Source: Alistipes sp.
GTDB lineage: Bacteria > Bacteroidota > Bacteroidia > Bacteroidales > Rikenellaceae
NCBI GenBank assembly: GCA_017465055.1
Contig: JAFTWZ010000029.1
Span: 1-64,000 of the forward strand
Length of the DNA stretch: 64,000 nucleotides
Direction: 5' to 3'
Shown here: positions 1 to 8,350 of the stretch, piece by piece
How positions within the stretch are numbered: position 1 is the first letter of the stretch
Layout: every line of letters starts with the position of its first letter
Notes under the pieces: model-generated
Database searches by the model: none
Seen by the model: only the letters and a program-made list of their open reading frames with translations
What the model was told of the DNA's origin: nothing
Made by a program: the position numbers and the translations under genes

Positions 1-352
1 TTCTTCGCGATGACGATATTTAATGGTTGTCACGAGCCTGCGAATATCGCGACGGCAGCAATAAACCTCGTCACCCCGAGGAGGAGCAAGTATGAGTGTG
101 CGGAGTGAGATAACGCCACTATGCTCCGACGTGGGGGTCTTTCGCTGTTTATATAGCCGCACGGAGTGAGATTGATAGTTGTGTGTGCGGTGCGAATTGT
201 GCTTACAACTCTTACGTATCAGTGCGGAAGTATAAACAAAGGAAGATCGCCACAGAATTGCATAGACCCAAGTGGGTATCACTACCGCTCGTAGATGCAA
301 TTCTTCGCGATGACGTATTTATATCATTTATTACTCTACCAGAATTTAAGAC
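1..352 (+). repeat. MITE-like dispersed repeat, copy A (partial)
   Basis: Bases about 63-345 match, in inverse orientation, the repeats at 12215-12653 and 60394-60788. Shared blocks include CCGAGGAGGAGCAAGTAT near 76, GCTCCGACGTGG near 123, and a foldable block whose outer stem is AGAATTGCAT (254-263) with ATGCAATTCT (295-304). The 15 bases TTCTTCGCGATGACG at 1-15 recur at 301-315, so the window may open at the end of another copy. The terminal inverted repeat seen in copy B is not recognisable here. A translatable frame over 183-380 is explained by the DNA repeat and is not called as a gene. Confidence 0.8.
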
Positions 353-415
353 TTGGCCTTGTTGCCTGCCACAGAGTTAATCGCGACGTGCTACACCTCG
401 CTTCGCATCTTATCT

Positions 416-580
416 TTAGTCGCGCAGTAGTTCGTCGGGGGTGAGGCGTACCACCTCGCCATCGCGCACAACAACCAAGTCGCCATTATCTCTGCGCGTA
501 CGCTCAATAAGACGGCGCTGTGCCAATAGGATGCCCGCATCTATACGCTCCTGAAGCTCTCTAATCTCAAACTCACTCAT
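416..580 (-). CDS. Small 54-residue partner of the zeta-type kinase (possible antitoxin)
   Basis: The frame starts at ATG 580 and overlaps the end of the upstream kinase gene by 8 bases, so the two are probably translationally coupled. The product is 54 residues and charged. It begins MSEFEIRELQERIDAG, a predicted helix, and its C-terminal half reads DLVVVRDGEVVRLTPDELL, a short beta pair followed by a helix. Small proteins of this kind next to zeta-like P-loop kinases are often annotated as the cognate antitoxin or partner. That role is inferred from position and size. Unlike the classic epsilon-zeta order, the small gene comes second. Confidence 0.65.
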   Translation of the reverse strand: MSEFEIRELQERIDAGILLAQRRLIERTRRDNGDLVVVRDGEVVRLTPDELLRD

Positions 581-1145
581 AACTCAATATTTTCTTATAT
601 GCTAACGGGTCGACAACCTCTTTTATTTCGCTCTTCGAGCCATATGCTATCTTTTTTACCCCCTCGGCCGTAGAGTTGTCGTAGATGACCCAGTAGTCGC
701 ATATAGGTACGTAGAGCTTCGTAAGATTACGCATACTACTCTCATAGCGACGACGTATGGTGTTTGTCGGGATGTTGTGGCCTCCGAGGCTCACACGCTT
801 AGCCACACGCTCGATAGCCTGCTCGGGGCTGGGTAGCCAGAAGTATAGCAGCGAGACGAAGTAGCCACGCTCGTGTGCGCGCTCGATGAATTTCTGATAT
901 GTGCGTGTTGAGAGTGTAGTTTCGAAGGCGAAATCGGAACCCTCCTCGAGCAGGTCGTTGATGCGGCGGAGCATAAGACGCCCAGCCTCGATAGCCATAC
1001 TATCGGGATTGAAGGGCGAGAGTCCGCGCGCTATCTCGTCGGCATTGACAAACTCGTGGCAGTGTAGGAGCTCGGGCAACATAGTGTATGATGCCGTAGT
1101 CTTGCCTGCGCCGTTGCAGCCTGCTATGATATAGAGTTTCTGCAT
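573..1145 (-). CDS. Zeta toxin-like P-loop kinase
   Basis: This 190-residue protein has a Walker A motif GCNGAGKTT near the N terminus, then NADEIARGLSPF, FETTLSTRTY and GGHNIP...IRRRYESS. These are hallmarks of the zeta-toxin/UDP-GlcNAc kinase-like P-loop family (PF06414). Classic zeta toxins phosphorylate UDP-N-acetylglucosamine and block wall synthesis, but many chromosomal homologues have unknown substrates. I start it at ATG 1145, not at the in-frame ATG 1178, because a promoter (TTG, 20 bases, TACCTTTG) occupies 1206-1176. It is followed by an overlapping 54-residue frame, forming a two-gene module downstream of and separate from the argS run. Confidence 0.8.
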   Translation of the reverse strand: MQKLYIIAGCNGAGKTTASYTMLPELLHCHEFVNADEIARGLSPFNPDSMAIEAGRLMLRRINDLLEEGSDFAFETTLSTRTYQKFIERAHERGYFVSLLYFWLPSPEQAIERVAKRVSLGGHNIPTNTIRRRYESSMRNLTKLYVPICDYWVIYDNSTAEGVKKIAYGSKSEIKEVVDPLAYKKILSYE

Positions 1146-1175
1146 AATCTTTCGGTTAAGCCGTAAGGCTTGTGG

Positions 1176-1206
1176 CAAAGGTAATAAATTTTAGATTAAC
1201 AACCAA
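1176..1206 (-). promoter_or_regulatory. Bacteroidetes-type promoter for the zeta-like kinase
   Basis: Read on the minus strand: TTG (1206-1204), a 20-base spacer, then TACCTTTG (1183-1176), fitting the TTG-N19-TAnnTTTG consensus. Transcription would start near 1170, 25 bases before the chosen ATG. Confidence 0.6.
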
Positions 1207-1258
1207 ATTTTTGTTTAACGTGATTGGTCCCTGCGGCTGGCGCGTGGAAGGTGCTCAC

Positions 1259-2242
1259 TTACGTGAGTAGTGCCATTGTGTCTACACCATCGGCATAGTC
1301 GTAGAGCGTAGGGTATTGGGCACGGCCGAAGGGTATGACATTGGTCGTTGTACCTCTGAGATTAGTATGCGATACCACACACTGCAGTTGGTCGCGGTGC
1401 TCCGCAAGCCACGTCTCGACATCGGCGATAGTGTTATAGGTCTGTATGCTTACCTCGGCAAGCGACTCTGGAAACTCCGCGGAGCGAAGCGCAAGGAAGG
1501 CTCCATACTCCTCGAAGTTGCGCTGTTGCATCATAAGAAGTGCGCGGCGCGAACGTATAGTGTTTCTTAGCTTAGGGTTGTGTGGAGTGCTGTGGGGGAG
1601 CCTTAGTGAGTACCCCTCGGGGATAAAAAGCATAGATACCGAGCGGCATCCGAGGCCCGAGTATGACGTTATGTCGGCGACTAAGCCGCAAAGCTCCTCC
1701 TGACTCTCGCCTCCATCGAGCACGGCGACGGAGTGGCGACTGCCACGTAGTAGGTGGCGCGTACCAGCGAAGTGCTGGCGAAAGTAGTCGTTAGCCTGCT
1801 CGCCTCCCGTAGCGATGGCTATGTCGTAGCGCTCTTCGGGGTTATATTTATATATAGGTATGTCGCAGTCGATGGCTCGCAACTCCTCGACAATGTACTC
1901 CATAAGTACCCTATCCTTGCTCGAGGGCTTAATATAGGCGTGGTGGCCGCTGCAGAGCGTGCATAGCAGGTCGAAGAAGCCAACTAAGGGGATATTGCCA
2001 GCCATAATGATGGCTACGCGCCGAGGATGTGTGGTGGGAGTGTACCGACTAAGCCATAGTGTCAGCTTCTCGCTGTCGAGCATCTCGAGGCGTATGGCCT
2101 CTACTGCCCTGAGGATATCCTCCGAGGTAAACCACCCATTCTGCTCTATGGCCGAGGCGATGATGGCCTTGTCGCGCTCGGTGTGGCCAAACGCCGCAAG
2201 ACGCGTGCCCAGCGTGGCGAATATCTCAACACACTCTTTCAT
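1259..2242 (-). CDS. LuxC-like acyl-CoA reductase
   Basis: The 327-residue protein contains AGNIPLVGFFDLL, YIKPSSKDR and a central SRHSVAVLDGGE...YSGLGCRSVSMLF stretch, with a cysteine in GLGCRS in the position expected for the acyl-thioester nucleophile of LuxC-family reductases. The family (PF05893) reduces acyl-CoA or acyl-protein thioesters to aldehydes with NADPH. No luxA/B/D/E-like genes are nearby, so bioluminescence is not implied and the physiological substrate is unknown. It starts 9 bases after the stop of the upstream lipoprotein gene and is the last gene of an argS-lipoprotein-reductase run. Confidence 0.8.
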   Translation of the reverse strand: MKECVEIFATLGTRLAAFGHTERDKAIIASAIEQNGWFTSEDILRAVEAIRLEMLDSEKLTLWLSRYTPTTHPRRVAIIMAGNIPLVGFFDLLCTLCSGHHAYIKPSSKDRVLMEYIVEELRAIDCDIPIYKYNPEERYDIAIATGGEQANDYFRQHFAGTRHLLRGSRHSVAVLDGGESQEELCGLVADITSYSGLGCRSVSMLFIPEGYSLRLPHSTPHNPKLRNTIRSRRALLMMQQRNFEEYGAFLALRSAEFPESLAEVSIQTYNTIADVETWLAEHRDQLQCVVSHTNLRGTTTNVIPFGRAQYPTLYDYADGVDTMALLT

Positions 2243-2251
2243 AGTGTCGCG

Positions 2252-3202
2252 CTACTGGGCCTCCAAGATGGCAATGACATCCTCAATCTGCTCCACGCTA
2301 ACGCCATCTTTGATTATTACGCGTTTATCCTTGTCGAGGAGGTAGAGCGAGGGTATAGCATTGAGGTTGTAGAGCCTCTCTTCAGTGATTACCATCCCCT
2401 TGTCGTAGGCGTTAATCCACTTGCGTGGCATATGCGCGAGGTGGTTGCGCCACGCCTCGAGGTCGCCATCGGGGTATACCGTGAGGGTCTTGATGCGGCC
2501 CATCTCGCTAAGTTCATTAATAAGGGGAGAGGCCTCTATCTTATCGCAAATCTCGGCACACATAGGGCAGTCAGGGTTGATAAACATAAGGATGGTATAT
2601 GTGGCCTTGATGTCGTGCAGCGTGCCGGTGCGGCCATCACTGAGCGTGTAGCTAAAGTCGGTAGCCGTAGTGCCTATGCGATTTTTCGAAATCATATCGA
2701 GGTCGTAGGCAGGTATTAAGCGCTCGTACTCGTTGAGTAGTGGAGACTCTACCAGTACCTCGAGGATAGGGATATAGTACTCGTCGTTGCGCATAGGCGA
2801 GTTGGGGTCGTGAAGCACCGTCTCTGTAATCATCGAGAAGAAGTCGAGCACGGGGCGGCTTGTAGAGGCGCGGAGCATAAGCGACGTAAGTAGCGTGTCG
2901 GCCTTATCGCGGGGTATGAGTGCCACATAGTCGCTCATAGCGTAGATGATATCTATGGTGTCGTACTCCACGATGCGCTCGCCACACTCGAAGTCGAAGT
3001 CGTCCCAGTAGCGCGCTATCATATCCTCGTACTCGGCGCGTGTTCTCAGCGTGGTAATATCCTCGACACTGCGCCTAAGGGTGCGCGTGCCAGGCTTGTA
3101 GGAGGCGACCTCCTCAGAGGTCTCCTCCACCGAGCTGCGTTGTTGCGTGCCACACGCTACTACAATGATTGCCAGTAGTAGAAACGCAAGTAGATGCTTC
3201 AT
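2252..3202 (-). CDS. DUF5106/thioredoxin-fold lipoprotein
   Basis: The N terminus MKHLLAFLLLAIIVVACG is a signal peptide with a lipobox (VVAC), predicting an envelope lipoprotein. The middle of the 316-residue protein resembles the DUF5106 region of Bacteroidales thiol-disulfide proteins. The C-terminal 150 residues form a thioredoxin-like fold: a TYTILMFINPDCPMC strand-loop carries a CPMC pair and is followed by AIPSLYLLDKDKRVI with the cis-proline. The CxxC suggests disulfide exchange in the periplasm, with unknown partner. It sits between argS (15-base gap) and the acyl-CoA reductase. Confidence 0.75.
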   Translation of the reverse strand: MKHLLAFLLLAIIVVACGTQQRSSVEETSEEVASYKPGTRTLRRSVEDITTLRTRAEYEDMIARYWDDFDFECGERIVEYDTIDIIYAMSDYVALIPRDKADTLLTSLMLRASTSRPVLDFFSMITETVLHDPNSPMRNDEYYIPILEVLVESPLLNEYERLIPAYDLDMISKNRIGTTATDFSYTLSDGRTGTLHDIKATYTILMFINPDCPMCAEICDKIEASPLINELSEMGRIKTLTVYPDGDLEAWRNHLAHMPRKWINAYDKGMVITEERLYNLNAIPSLYLLDKDKRVIIKDGVSVEQIEDVIAILEAQ

Positions 3203-3217
3203 AGCGCTTGCCGTGTG

Positions 3218-4993
3218 CTACATACGTTCAGGAACATTGATGCCCAAGAGCGACATTGCCGAGCGGATGACGCGCGCCACCTGCGATGCTAACGCTAAGC
3301 GCAGAGCACGTGTCGTGGTGCACTCCTCCTTGAGTATCGAGTGGTCGTGGTAGTAGCCGTTAAACTGCTTAGCGAGGTCGTAGGCATAGGCCGCGATAAC
3401 CGATGGCGCAAACTGCTCGCCTGCGGTGCATACCGTTGCAGGGTACTCCGTAAGTGCCTTGATAAGCTCAATCTCCTCGGGAAGAAGCGTAGCCTTATCG
3501 TAGCCATCTGTTGTGATGCCACTCTCCGAGGCCTTGCGCAGGATAGAGCATATACGTGCGTGAGTATACTGGATAAATGGGCCAGTGTTGCCGTTGAAGT
3601 CGATAGACTCGCGTGGGTCGAAGAGCATAGTCTTCTTGGGGTCTACCTTGAGGATGAAGTACTTAAGAGCACCGAGGCCTACCATCTCCGAGATTTTTGC
3701 TGCCTCCTCGTCCGACACGCCGTCGAGCTTGCCGAGCTCCTCGGACATCTCGCGTGCCGTACCAATCATATCGGCGATAAGGTCGTCGGCATCGACAACA
3801 GTACCCTCGCGCGACTTCATCTTACCCTCGGGCAACTCAACCATACCGTACGAGAGGTGGAAGATGTTATCGCTCCAGTCGTAACCGAGTTTCTTAAGCA
3901 CGAGCTTGAGTACCTGGAAGTGGTAGTTCTGCTCGTTACCTACGACGTAGATCATATCGTCGAGCTTGTTCTCCTCGAAGCGGCTAAGTGCTGTGCCGAG
4001 GTCCTGGGTCATATATACCGAAGTGCCGTCGCCACGAAGGAGAAGCTTCTGGTCGAGGCCATCAGCCTCGAGGTCAATCCATACGGAGTTATCCTCCTTG
4101 CGGAAGAATACGCCCTTCTTGAGGCCATCCTCCACGAGGCTCTTGCCGAGCAGGTAGGTCTGCGACTCGTAGTATACCTTGTCGAAGTCGACGCCCATAG
4201 CCTTGTACGTCACGTCGAAGCCCTCGTATACCCAGCCATTCATCCTCTCCCAGAGAGCATATACCTCGGGGTCTTTTGCCTCCCACTTGCGGAGCATCTC
4301 CTGCGCTGCAACCATCACCGGAGCACTCTTCTTGGCCTCCTCCTCGCTTAGACCGCCAGCAACAAGCTCCTTGATCTGCTGCTTGTAGTGTTTGTCGAAC
4401 TCGACGTAGTACTTACCCACAAGGTGGTCGCCCTTCATTCCCGATGACTCGGGAGTCTCGCCACCGCCGTAGAGCTGCCACGCAAGCATCGACTTGCAGA
4501 TGTGTATGCCTCGGTCGTTAACGAGGTTTACCTTGATGACGTTGTGGCCATTGGCCTTGAGTATGGTGGCCACAGAGTATCCGAGCAGATTGTTGCGGAT
4601 GTGTCCGAGGTGTAGGGGCTTGTTGGTGTTTGGCGACGAGTACTCGATCATTATCGTGCGTCCCGACGCTGGAGCTATGCCGTAGTTCTCCGTAGCTACA
4701 ATATCTGCGAAGCGAGCGGCCCAGAATGAGGCATCTACCGAGAGGTTTAGGAAGCCCTTGATTACGTTGAATGCCTTGATTTCGGGTGTCGAGGCCACTA
4801 TCTTCTCGCCGAGCTCAGTCGCCGTAGCCTCGGGCGACTTCTTCGATGCACGGAGCAGAGGGAATACCACAACGGTGTAGTCGCCCTCGAACTCCTTACG
4901 AGTCTTCTGTATCTGTATATTGTCGCCTGTGCCGTACAACTCCTCGGCCGTACGCTTAACGACGCTTGAAATAAACTCTTCAATATTGACCAT
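3218..4993 (-). CDS. argS: Arginyl-tRNA synthetase
   Basis: This 591-residue class I synthetase charges tRNA-Arg in the cytoplasm. The N-terminal Arg-tRNA-synthetase N domain is followed by the HIGH-type motif (SSPNTNKPLHLGHIRNN, near residues 114-130) and the KMSKS-type motif GKMKSREGT near residue 377. The C-terminal DALR anticodon-binding domain ends in ...SLLGINVPERM. Length is normal for the family. It is the first gene of a minus-strand run, with a good promoter at 5020-5049. Confidence 0.97.
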   Translation of the reverse strand: MVNIEEFISSVVKRTAEELYGTGDNIQIQKTRKEFEGDYTVVVFPLLRASKKSPEATATELGEKIVASTPEIKAFNVIKGFLNLSVDASFWAARFADIVATENYGIAPASGRTIMIEYSSPNTNKPLHLGHIRNNLLGYSVATILKANGHNVIKVNLVNDRGIHICKSMLAWQLYGGGETPESSGMKGDHLVGKYYVEFDKHYKQQIKELVAGGLSEEEAKKSAPVMVAAQEMLRKWEAKDPEVYALWERMNGWVYEGFDVTYKAMGVDFDKVYYESQTYLLGKSLVEDGLKKGVFFRKEDNSVWIDLEADGLDQKLLLRGDGTSVYMTQDLGTALSRFEENKLDDMIYVVGNEQNYHFQVLKLVLKKLGYDWSDNIFHLSYGMVELPEGKMKSREGTVVDADDLIADMIGTAREMSEELGKLDGVSDEEAAKISEMVGLGALKYFILKVDPKKTMLFDPRESIDFNGNTGPFIQYTHARICSILRKASESGITTDGYDKATLLPEEIELIKALTEYPATVCTAGEQFAPSVIAAYAYDLAKQFNGYYHDHSILKEECTTTRALRLALASQVARVIRSAMSLLGINVPERM

Positions 4994-5019
4994 AGTTACC
5001 TATATTTATAAACAACGTG

Positions 5020-5049
5020 CAAAGGTAGTAAAAAGTTTTCAATTAGCAA
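5020..5049 (-). promoter_or_regulatory. Promoter of argS
   Basis: On the minus strand: TTG (5049-5047), a 19-base spacer, TACCTTTG (5027-5020). This is an exact match to the Bacteroidetes housekeeping promoter. The start codon lies 27 bases downstream. Confidence 0.7.
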
Positions 5050-5069
5050 TATTGTTTGGTCTATCGGCC

Positions 5070-5345
5070 CCAGTTAAAACTGAAAGGGTAGTGCGTAGCG
5101 GCGGTGTTAAAGGGAGATTAAGGAGCTTAAGGAGCTTAAGGAGTTTAAGGAGTTTAGCGTAAGCGACAACGCCACAATCGCACCGACCTTGCTGTCTCCC
5201 TGTTGTCCCTCTCGTCTCTGCGTCTCTCTCGTCCCTTAATCATCACGCGCAAGCCGCACCGACCCTCCTGCTCCCTTAACTACACTTTAGCTCGCTCCAG
5301 CGAGCGAACTACTCTTTAGCAGGCTCTGCCTGCGAACTTCTCTTA
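5070..5345. repeat. Modular intergenic repeat, locus 1
   Basis: No gene is seen between argS and dusB. The stretch has a 9-base tandem array (TTAAGGAGC twice, then TTAAGGAGT twice, 5118-5153), a module AGCGACAACG...CGCACCGACCTTGCTG near 5161-5192, a pyrimidine-rich arm of TCTC/CCCTGTTG units (5192-5240), and two CTTTAG modules separated by short palindromes (AGCTCGCTCCAGCGAGC and CAGGCTCTGCCTG, 5288-5335). The same modules recur at 7670-8120, 27915-28190, 34975-35235 and near 60788-60870. Confidence 0.75.
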
Positions 5346-5409
5346 ATATTTCACGCACCAGCAATATTACTCATTAATTTTAGTATATTTGCGCAAAATT
5401 TAAACGAGT

Positions 5410-6432
5410 ATGAAGATTGCAGATATCGAGTTGGGCTCCCAGCCGCTATTTCTCGCACCGATGGAGGATGTCACAGACCCTTCGTTTCGATATATGTGTA
5501 AGCGTTTTGGCGCCGATGTGGTATATACCGAGTTTATATCTTCCGATGGCCTGATACGCGATGCGTGGAAGTCGCGCGCAAAGCTCAATATTGCCGACTA
5601 TGAGCGCCCTGTGGGCATACAGATTTATGGCCACCTCATCGAGCCTATGGTCGAGGCAGCGCGCATTGCCGAGAGCGCAAACCCCGATATTATAGATATC
5701 AACTTCGGATGTCCGGTGAAGAAGATTGCTTCGCGCGGTGCAGGCTCGGGTATGATGCGCGACGTAGACCTTATGGTCGAGATGACGCGTCAGATAGTTC
5801 GCGCCGTAAACAAACCCGTGACCGTCAAGACGCGTCTGGGATGGAGCGACGAGATGAAGAACATTGAGGAGGTAGCCTTGAGGTTGCAGGATGTTGGTAT
5901 TGCGGCACTCACCATACACGGCCGCACACGTTCGCAGATGTATCGTGGCGAGGCCGACTGGACACTTATAGGCAAGATTAAGAACGACCCTCGCATAACG
6001 ATTCCCATAATTGGCAATGGCGATGTCGACTCGGCTGAGAGGTGCAAGCAGATGTTCGATCGCTATGGTGTCGATGGCGTTATGATCGGACGCGCTACCT
6101 ATGGCCGCCCCTGGATATTCCGCGAGTGCCGACACTACTTAGAGACGGGCGAGCTGCTGCCTCAGCCCTCGGTTATCGAGCGTGTGGCTATAGCTAAGGA
6201 GCACTTAGCCAAATCGTTAGAGATTAAGGGCGATAGAGTGGGTGTACTCGAGATGCGTCGACACCTGACCAACTACTTCAAGGGTCTGCCCGACTTTAAG
6301 CAGACGCGCCTGAAGCTCGTCACCTCGTTCGATGTCGACGAGATAAACGCTACGCTCGACTATGTCGCTGAGCGTTGGGGCGACTTCGATATGCGCGATG
6401 CGGTACCCGCACCCCTCTCGCACGATATATAA
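5410..6432 (+). CDS. dusB: tRNA-dihydrouridine synthase B
   Basis: The 340-residue flavoprotein reduces specific uridines in the D-loop of tRNA using FMN and NADPH. The TIM barrel opens with PLFLAPMEDVTDPSFR. The active-site cysteine lies in DINFGCPVKKI (about residue 101). FMN-contact motifs VTVKTRLGW, TIHGRTRSQMY, GNGDV and DGVMIGRATYGRPW are present in order, and a helical tRNA-binding domain ends the protein. The start ATG follows a TATATTTG promoter element at 5384-5391. It converges with the DUF819 gene, leaving a 4-base gap. Confidence 0.95.
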   Translation: MKIADIELGSQPLFLAPMEDVTDPSFRYMCKRFGADVVYTEFISSDGLIRDAWKSRAKLNIADYERPVGIQIYGHLIEPMVEAARIAESANPDIIDINFGCPVKKIASRGAGSGMMRDVDLMVEMTRQIVRAVNKPVTVKTRLGWSDEMKNIEEVALRLQDVGIAALTIHGRTRSQMYRGEADWTLIGKIKNDPRITIPIIGNGDVDSAERCKQMFDRYGVDGVMIGRATYGRPWIFRECRHYLETGELLPQPSVIERVAIAKEHLAKSLEIKGDRVGVLEMRRHLTNYFKGLPDFKQTRLKLVTSFDVDEINATLDYVAERWGDFDMRDAVPAPLSHDI

Positions 6433-6436
6433 CCTC

Positions 6437-7612
6437 CTATAACAGCTGCAATAGGCTCTCCATAAGCACGCCGAAGTGGTTGCCGAGAGAGTAGCCTACG
6501 ATGCCTGCCCCAAGACCAGTAACTAAGGCGCTACGGTTACGCATAACGCCGGCGGCCATAGGCACAAATGGTGGTGAGTTGATAAATGCTACCGACGAGA
6601 TAACCATTGAGTCGGCATCGACCCTCAGTAGACGGCACACGATGGCGTGAAGCGTGAGAGAGACGAAGACCGAGAAGAGCATAAAGCCTATCTGGTTGAG
6701 TCCTGCAGCGATGTCTACCTTCGAGAAGTCGGCCATAGTGGCTATGGCGAGGCTGAAGATATATATGAGGTACATACCTATATCGTAGCTACGCTCGAGC
6801 TTGCGTACTGGCCCGAAGAACGAGGCTACGACACCTAACGTCGTAATCATAAGGATAAAGACTACCATAAACCACCCCTCGGGCATAAGTAGTGCTGTAG
6901 CGCCCGATATGGCCACGATAATGAGCGTTAGGCCGAACGTCTTACCAAGCTCCTTGAGTCCCTGGCGTGTTAATAGCCCCTTATATCCCTTACCCTCGAC
7001 ATTATCGACCTCGGCATCGCCGATATGTGAGTAATCCTCCGTATCGAGTACTCTGTGCTGTGCAGGCTCGCCATAGAGGCGGCGGAAGAGGCGTATGCCT
7101 ATGCTAAAGAGAAATACGAAGTAGAGAAACGAGATTACTATGTCGTAGGAGTTTATAAGTGTAAAGGTGCTGCTTTCGGTCTGGAAGATGGTCTGCAGTG
7201 CTGCTGCGTTTATCGTACCTCCGGTATACATTCCCGAGATGATGCCTCCTATCTGCGCACCCTCGCCTAGCTCGCGACCAAAGAGTAGGTAGCCTCCTGC
7301 CACGGCGAGCGCCACTGACAGAAATCCACTTATACACACCTTTGCCTGCAGGCCGAGCTCCTCGCGCCGAAACCTGCAACCGTAGAGCATCATAGGTATG
7401 GCCAATGGCACCATAATGTTTGGCAGTAGCTCCTGCAGTGTGGTCATAGCATTCGGGAGACCTGGAATGTTACCTATGGCTATGCCGAGGGCGTAGAGTA
7501 GCATTATAGGGCCTATCTTAGCGAGAATGGAGTATCGGCGACATAGGTATATCACTAATGCTGGAGCAAGCAGAAAGAGAGCCAGCGTGAGAGAGTAACT
7601 GAGAATTGCCAT
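6437..7612 (-). CDS. DUF819 family integral membrane protein
   Basis: This 391-residue protein has about 11 hydrophobic segments. Signature stretches include KIGPIMLLYALGIAIGN, MVPLAIPMMLYGCRFRRE and GGIISGMYTGGTINAAAL, characteristic of the DUF819 (YjcL-like) family, whose transport role is not established. The frame stays open to 7771, but the extra 53 residues translate intergenic repeat DNA and a TATCTTTG promoter element (7645-7638), so I start at ATG 7612 (MAILSYSLT). It faces dusB end to end. Confidence 0.85.
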   Translation of the reverse strand: MAILSYSLTLALFLLAPALVIYLCRRYSILAKIGPIMLLYALGIAIGNIPGLPNAMTTLQELLPNIMVPLAIPMMLYGCRFRREELGLQAKVCISGFLSVALAVAGGYLLFGRELGEGAQIGGIISGMYTGGTINAAALQTIFQTESSTFTLINSYDIVISFLYFVFLFSIGIRLFRRLYGEPAQHRVLDTEDYSHIGDAEVDNVEGKGYKGLLTRQGLKELGKTFGLTLIIVAISGATALLMPEGWFMVVFILMITTLGVVASFFGPVRKLERSYDIGMYLIYIFSLAIATMADFSKVDIAAGLNQIGFMLFSVFVSLTLHAIVCRLLRVDADSMVISSVAFINSPPFVPMAAGVMRNRSALVTGLGAGIVGYSLGNHFGVLMESLLQLL

Positions 7613-7669
7613 ATGGGTGTTTGTTAGGTTTTCGGTGCAAAGATACAAAAAATAATGAGTAGTTCGCAC

Positions 7670-8120
7670 CTGCGGTGCTAAAGGGTAGAGAGACAACAGG
7701 GATTTTAGAGACAACAGGGACAACAGAGACGCAGGGACGACAACGAAGTCGAGCATCACGTTTAGCGACAACGTGGTTAACGCACCAACCTTGCTGCCTC
7801 CCTGTGGTCTCTTTCGTCTCTGCGTCTCTCTCGTCTCTTAAATCCTCACGCGCCAGCCGCAGAGACAACAGGGATTTTAGAGACCACAGGGACTACAGAG
7901 ACGCAGGGACGACAACGAAGTCGAGTATCGGCTTTCGTTTTTATTTAGCGACAACGACAAAACCGCACCGACCTTGCTGTCTCTCTGTTGTCTCTTTCGT
8001 CTCTCTCGTCTCTCTCGTCCCTTAATCATCACGCGCAAGCCGCACCGACCTTGCTGCCTCCCTGTGGTCTCTTTCGTCTCTGCGTCTCTCTCGTCTCTTA
8101 ACCCCTCACGCGCCAGCCCC
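7670..8120. repeat. Modular intergenic repeat, locus 2 (two and a half tandem units)
   Basis: Roughly 180-base units start near 7690 and 7861. Each has a purine-rich arm of GAGACAACAGGGA-type words (ending ACGACAACGAAGTCGAG), a middle AGCGACAACG...GCACC(A/G)ACCTTGCTG, and a pyrimidine-rich arm CTCCCTGTGGTCTC...CGTCTCTCTCGTC, closing on CACGCGC(C/A)AGCCGC. A third partial unit (8040-8115) has only the second half. The arms are imperfect reverse complements, so transcripts would form long hairpins. Translatable frames across it are low complexity and are not called as genes. Confidence 0.8.
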
Positions 8121-8350
8121 TTATCCCCAATCCACTAAGTATATATACCTATAAACATACTCCAATGGTCACATAATCTTGTAAAAAGTTCGTTTTTACT
8201 GAAAAAATTTTTATGTTTGTATGTCATAATATGGCTTTTCGCTCGCGGTGCTACGTTTGTTGCACTCGTTGTGGCGTAGATAGTTATGCAAAAGACCCAA
8301 ACAAATTAACTCATAACGGCTCGTCGTAGCCTCGTAAAACTACTTAAATT
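8121..8350. other. Intergenic region upstream of the BASS transporter
   Basis: An AT-rich gap with no coding frame. A TATGTTTG word at 8212-8219 could be the -7 element for the 8351 gene, but no TTG stands at the right distance upstream. Nothing else is recognised. Confidence 0.4.

Noticed and set aside
183..380. 65-residue reading frame, with similar frames in the repeat copies at 12.3 and 60.5 kb
   Set aside because: The similarity is explained by the repeat DNA. Frames are interrupted differently in each copy, and a foldable non-coding block lies inside.
3341..4351. 336-residue plus-strand frame inside argS
   Set aside because: It is antisense to a complete synthetase gene with intact motifs; long shadow frames are expected from the codon bias.
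7518..8025. Overlapping reading frames of Thr/Glu/Arg and Ser/Leu-rich low complexity
   Set aside because: They are translations of the tandem purine/pyrimidine repeat arms, with no start-site support or domain.
7670..8120. Possible CRISPR array
   Set aside because: Repeats are irregular in length, directly abutting and imperfect, without uniform unique spacers, and no cas genes are present.
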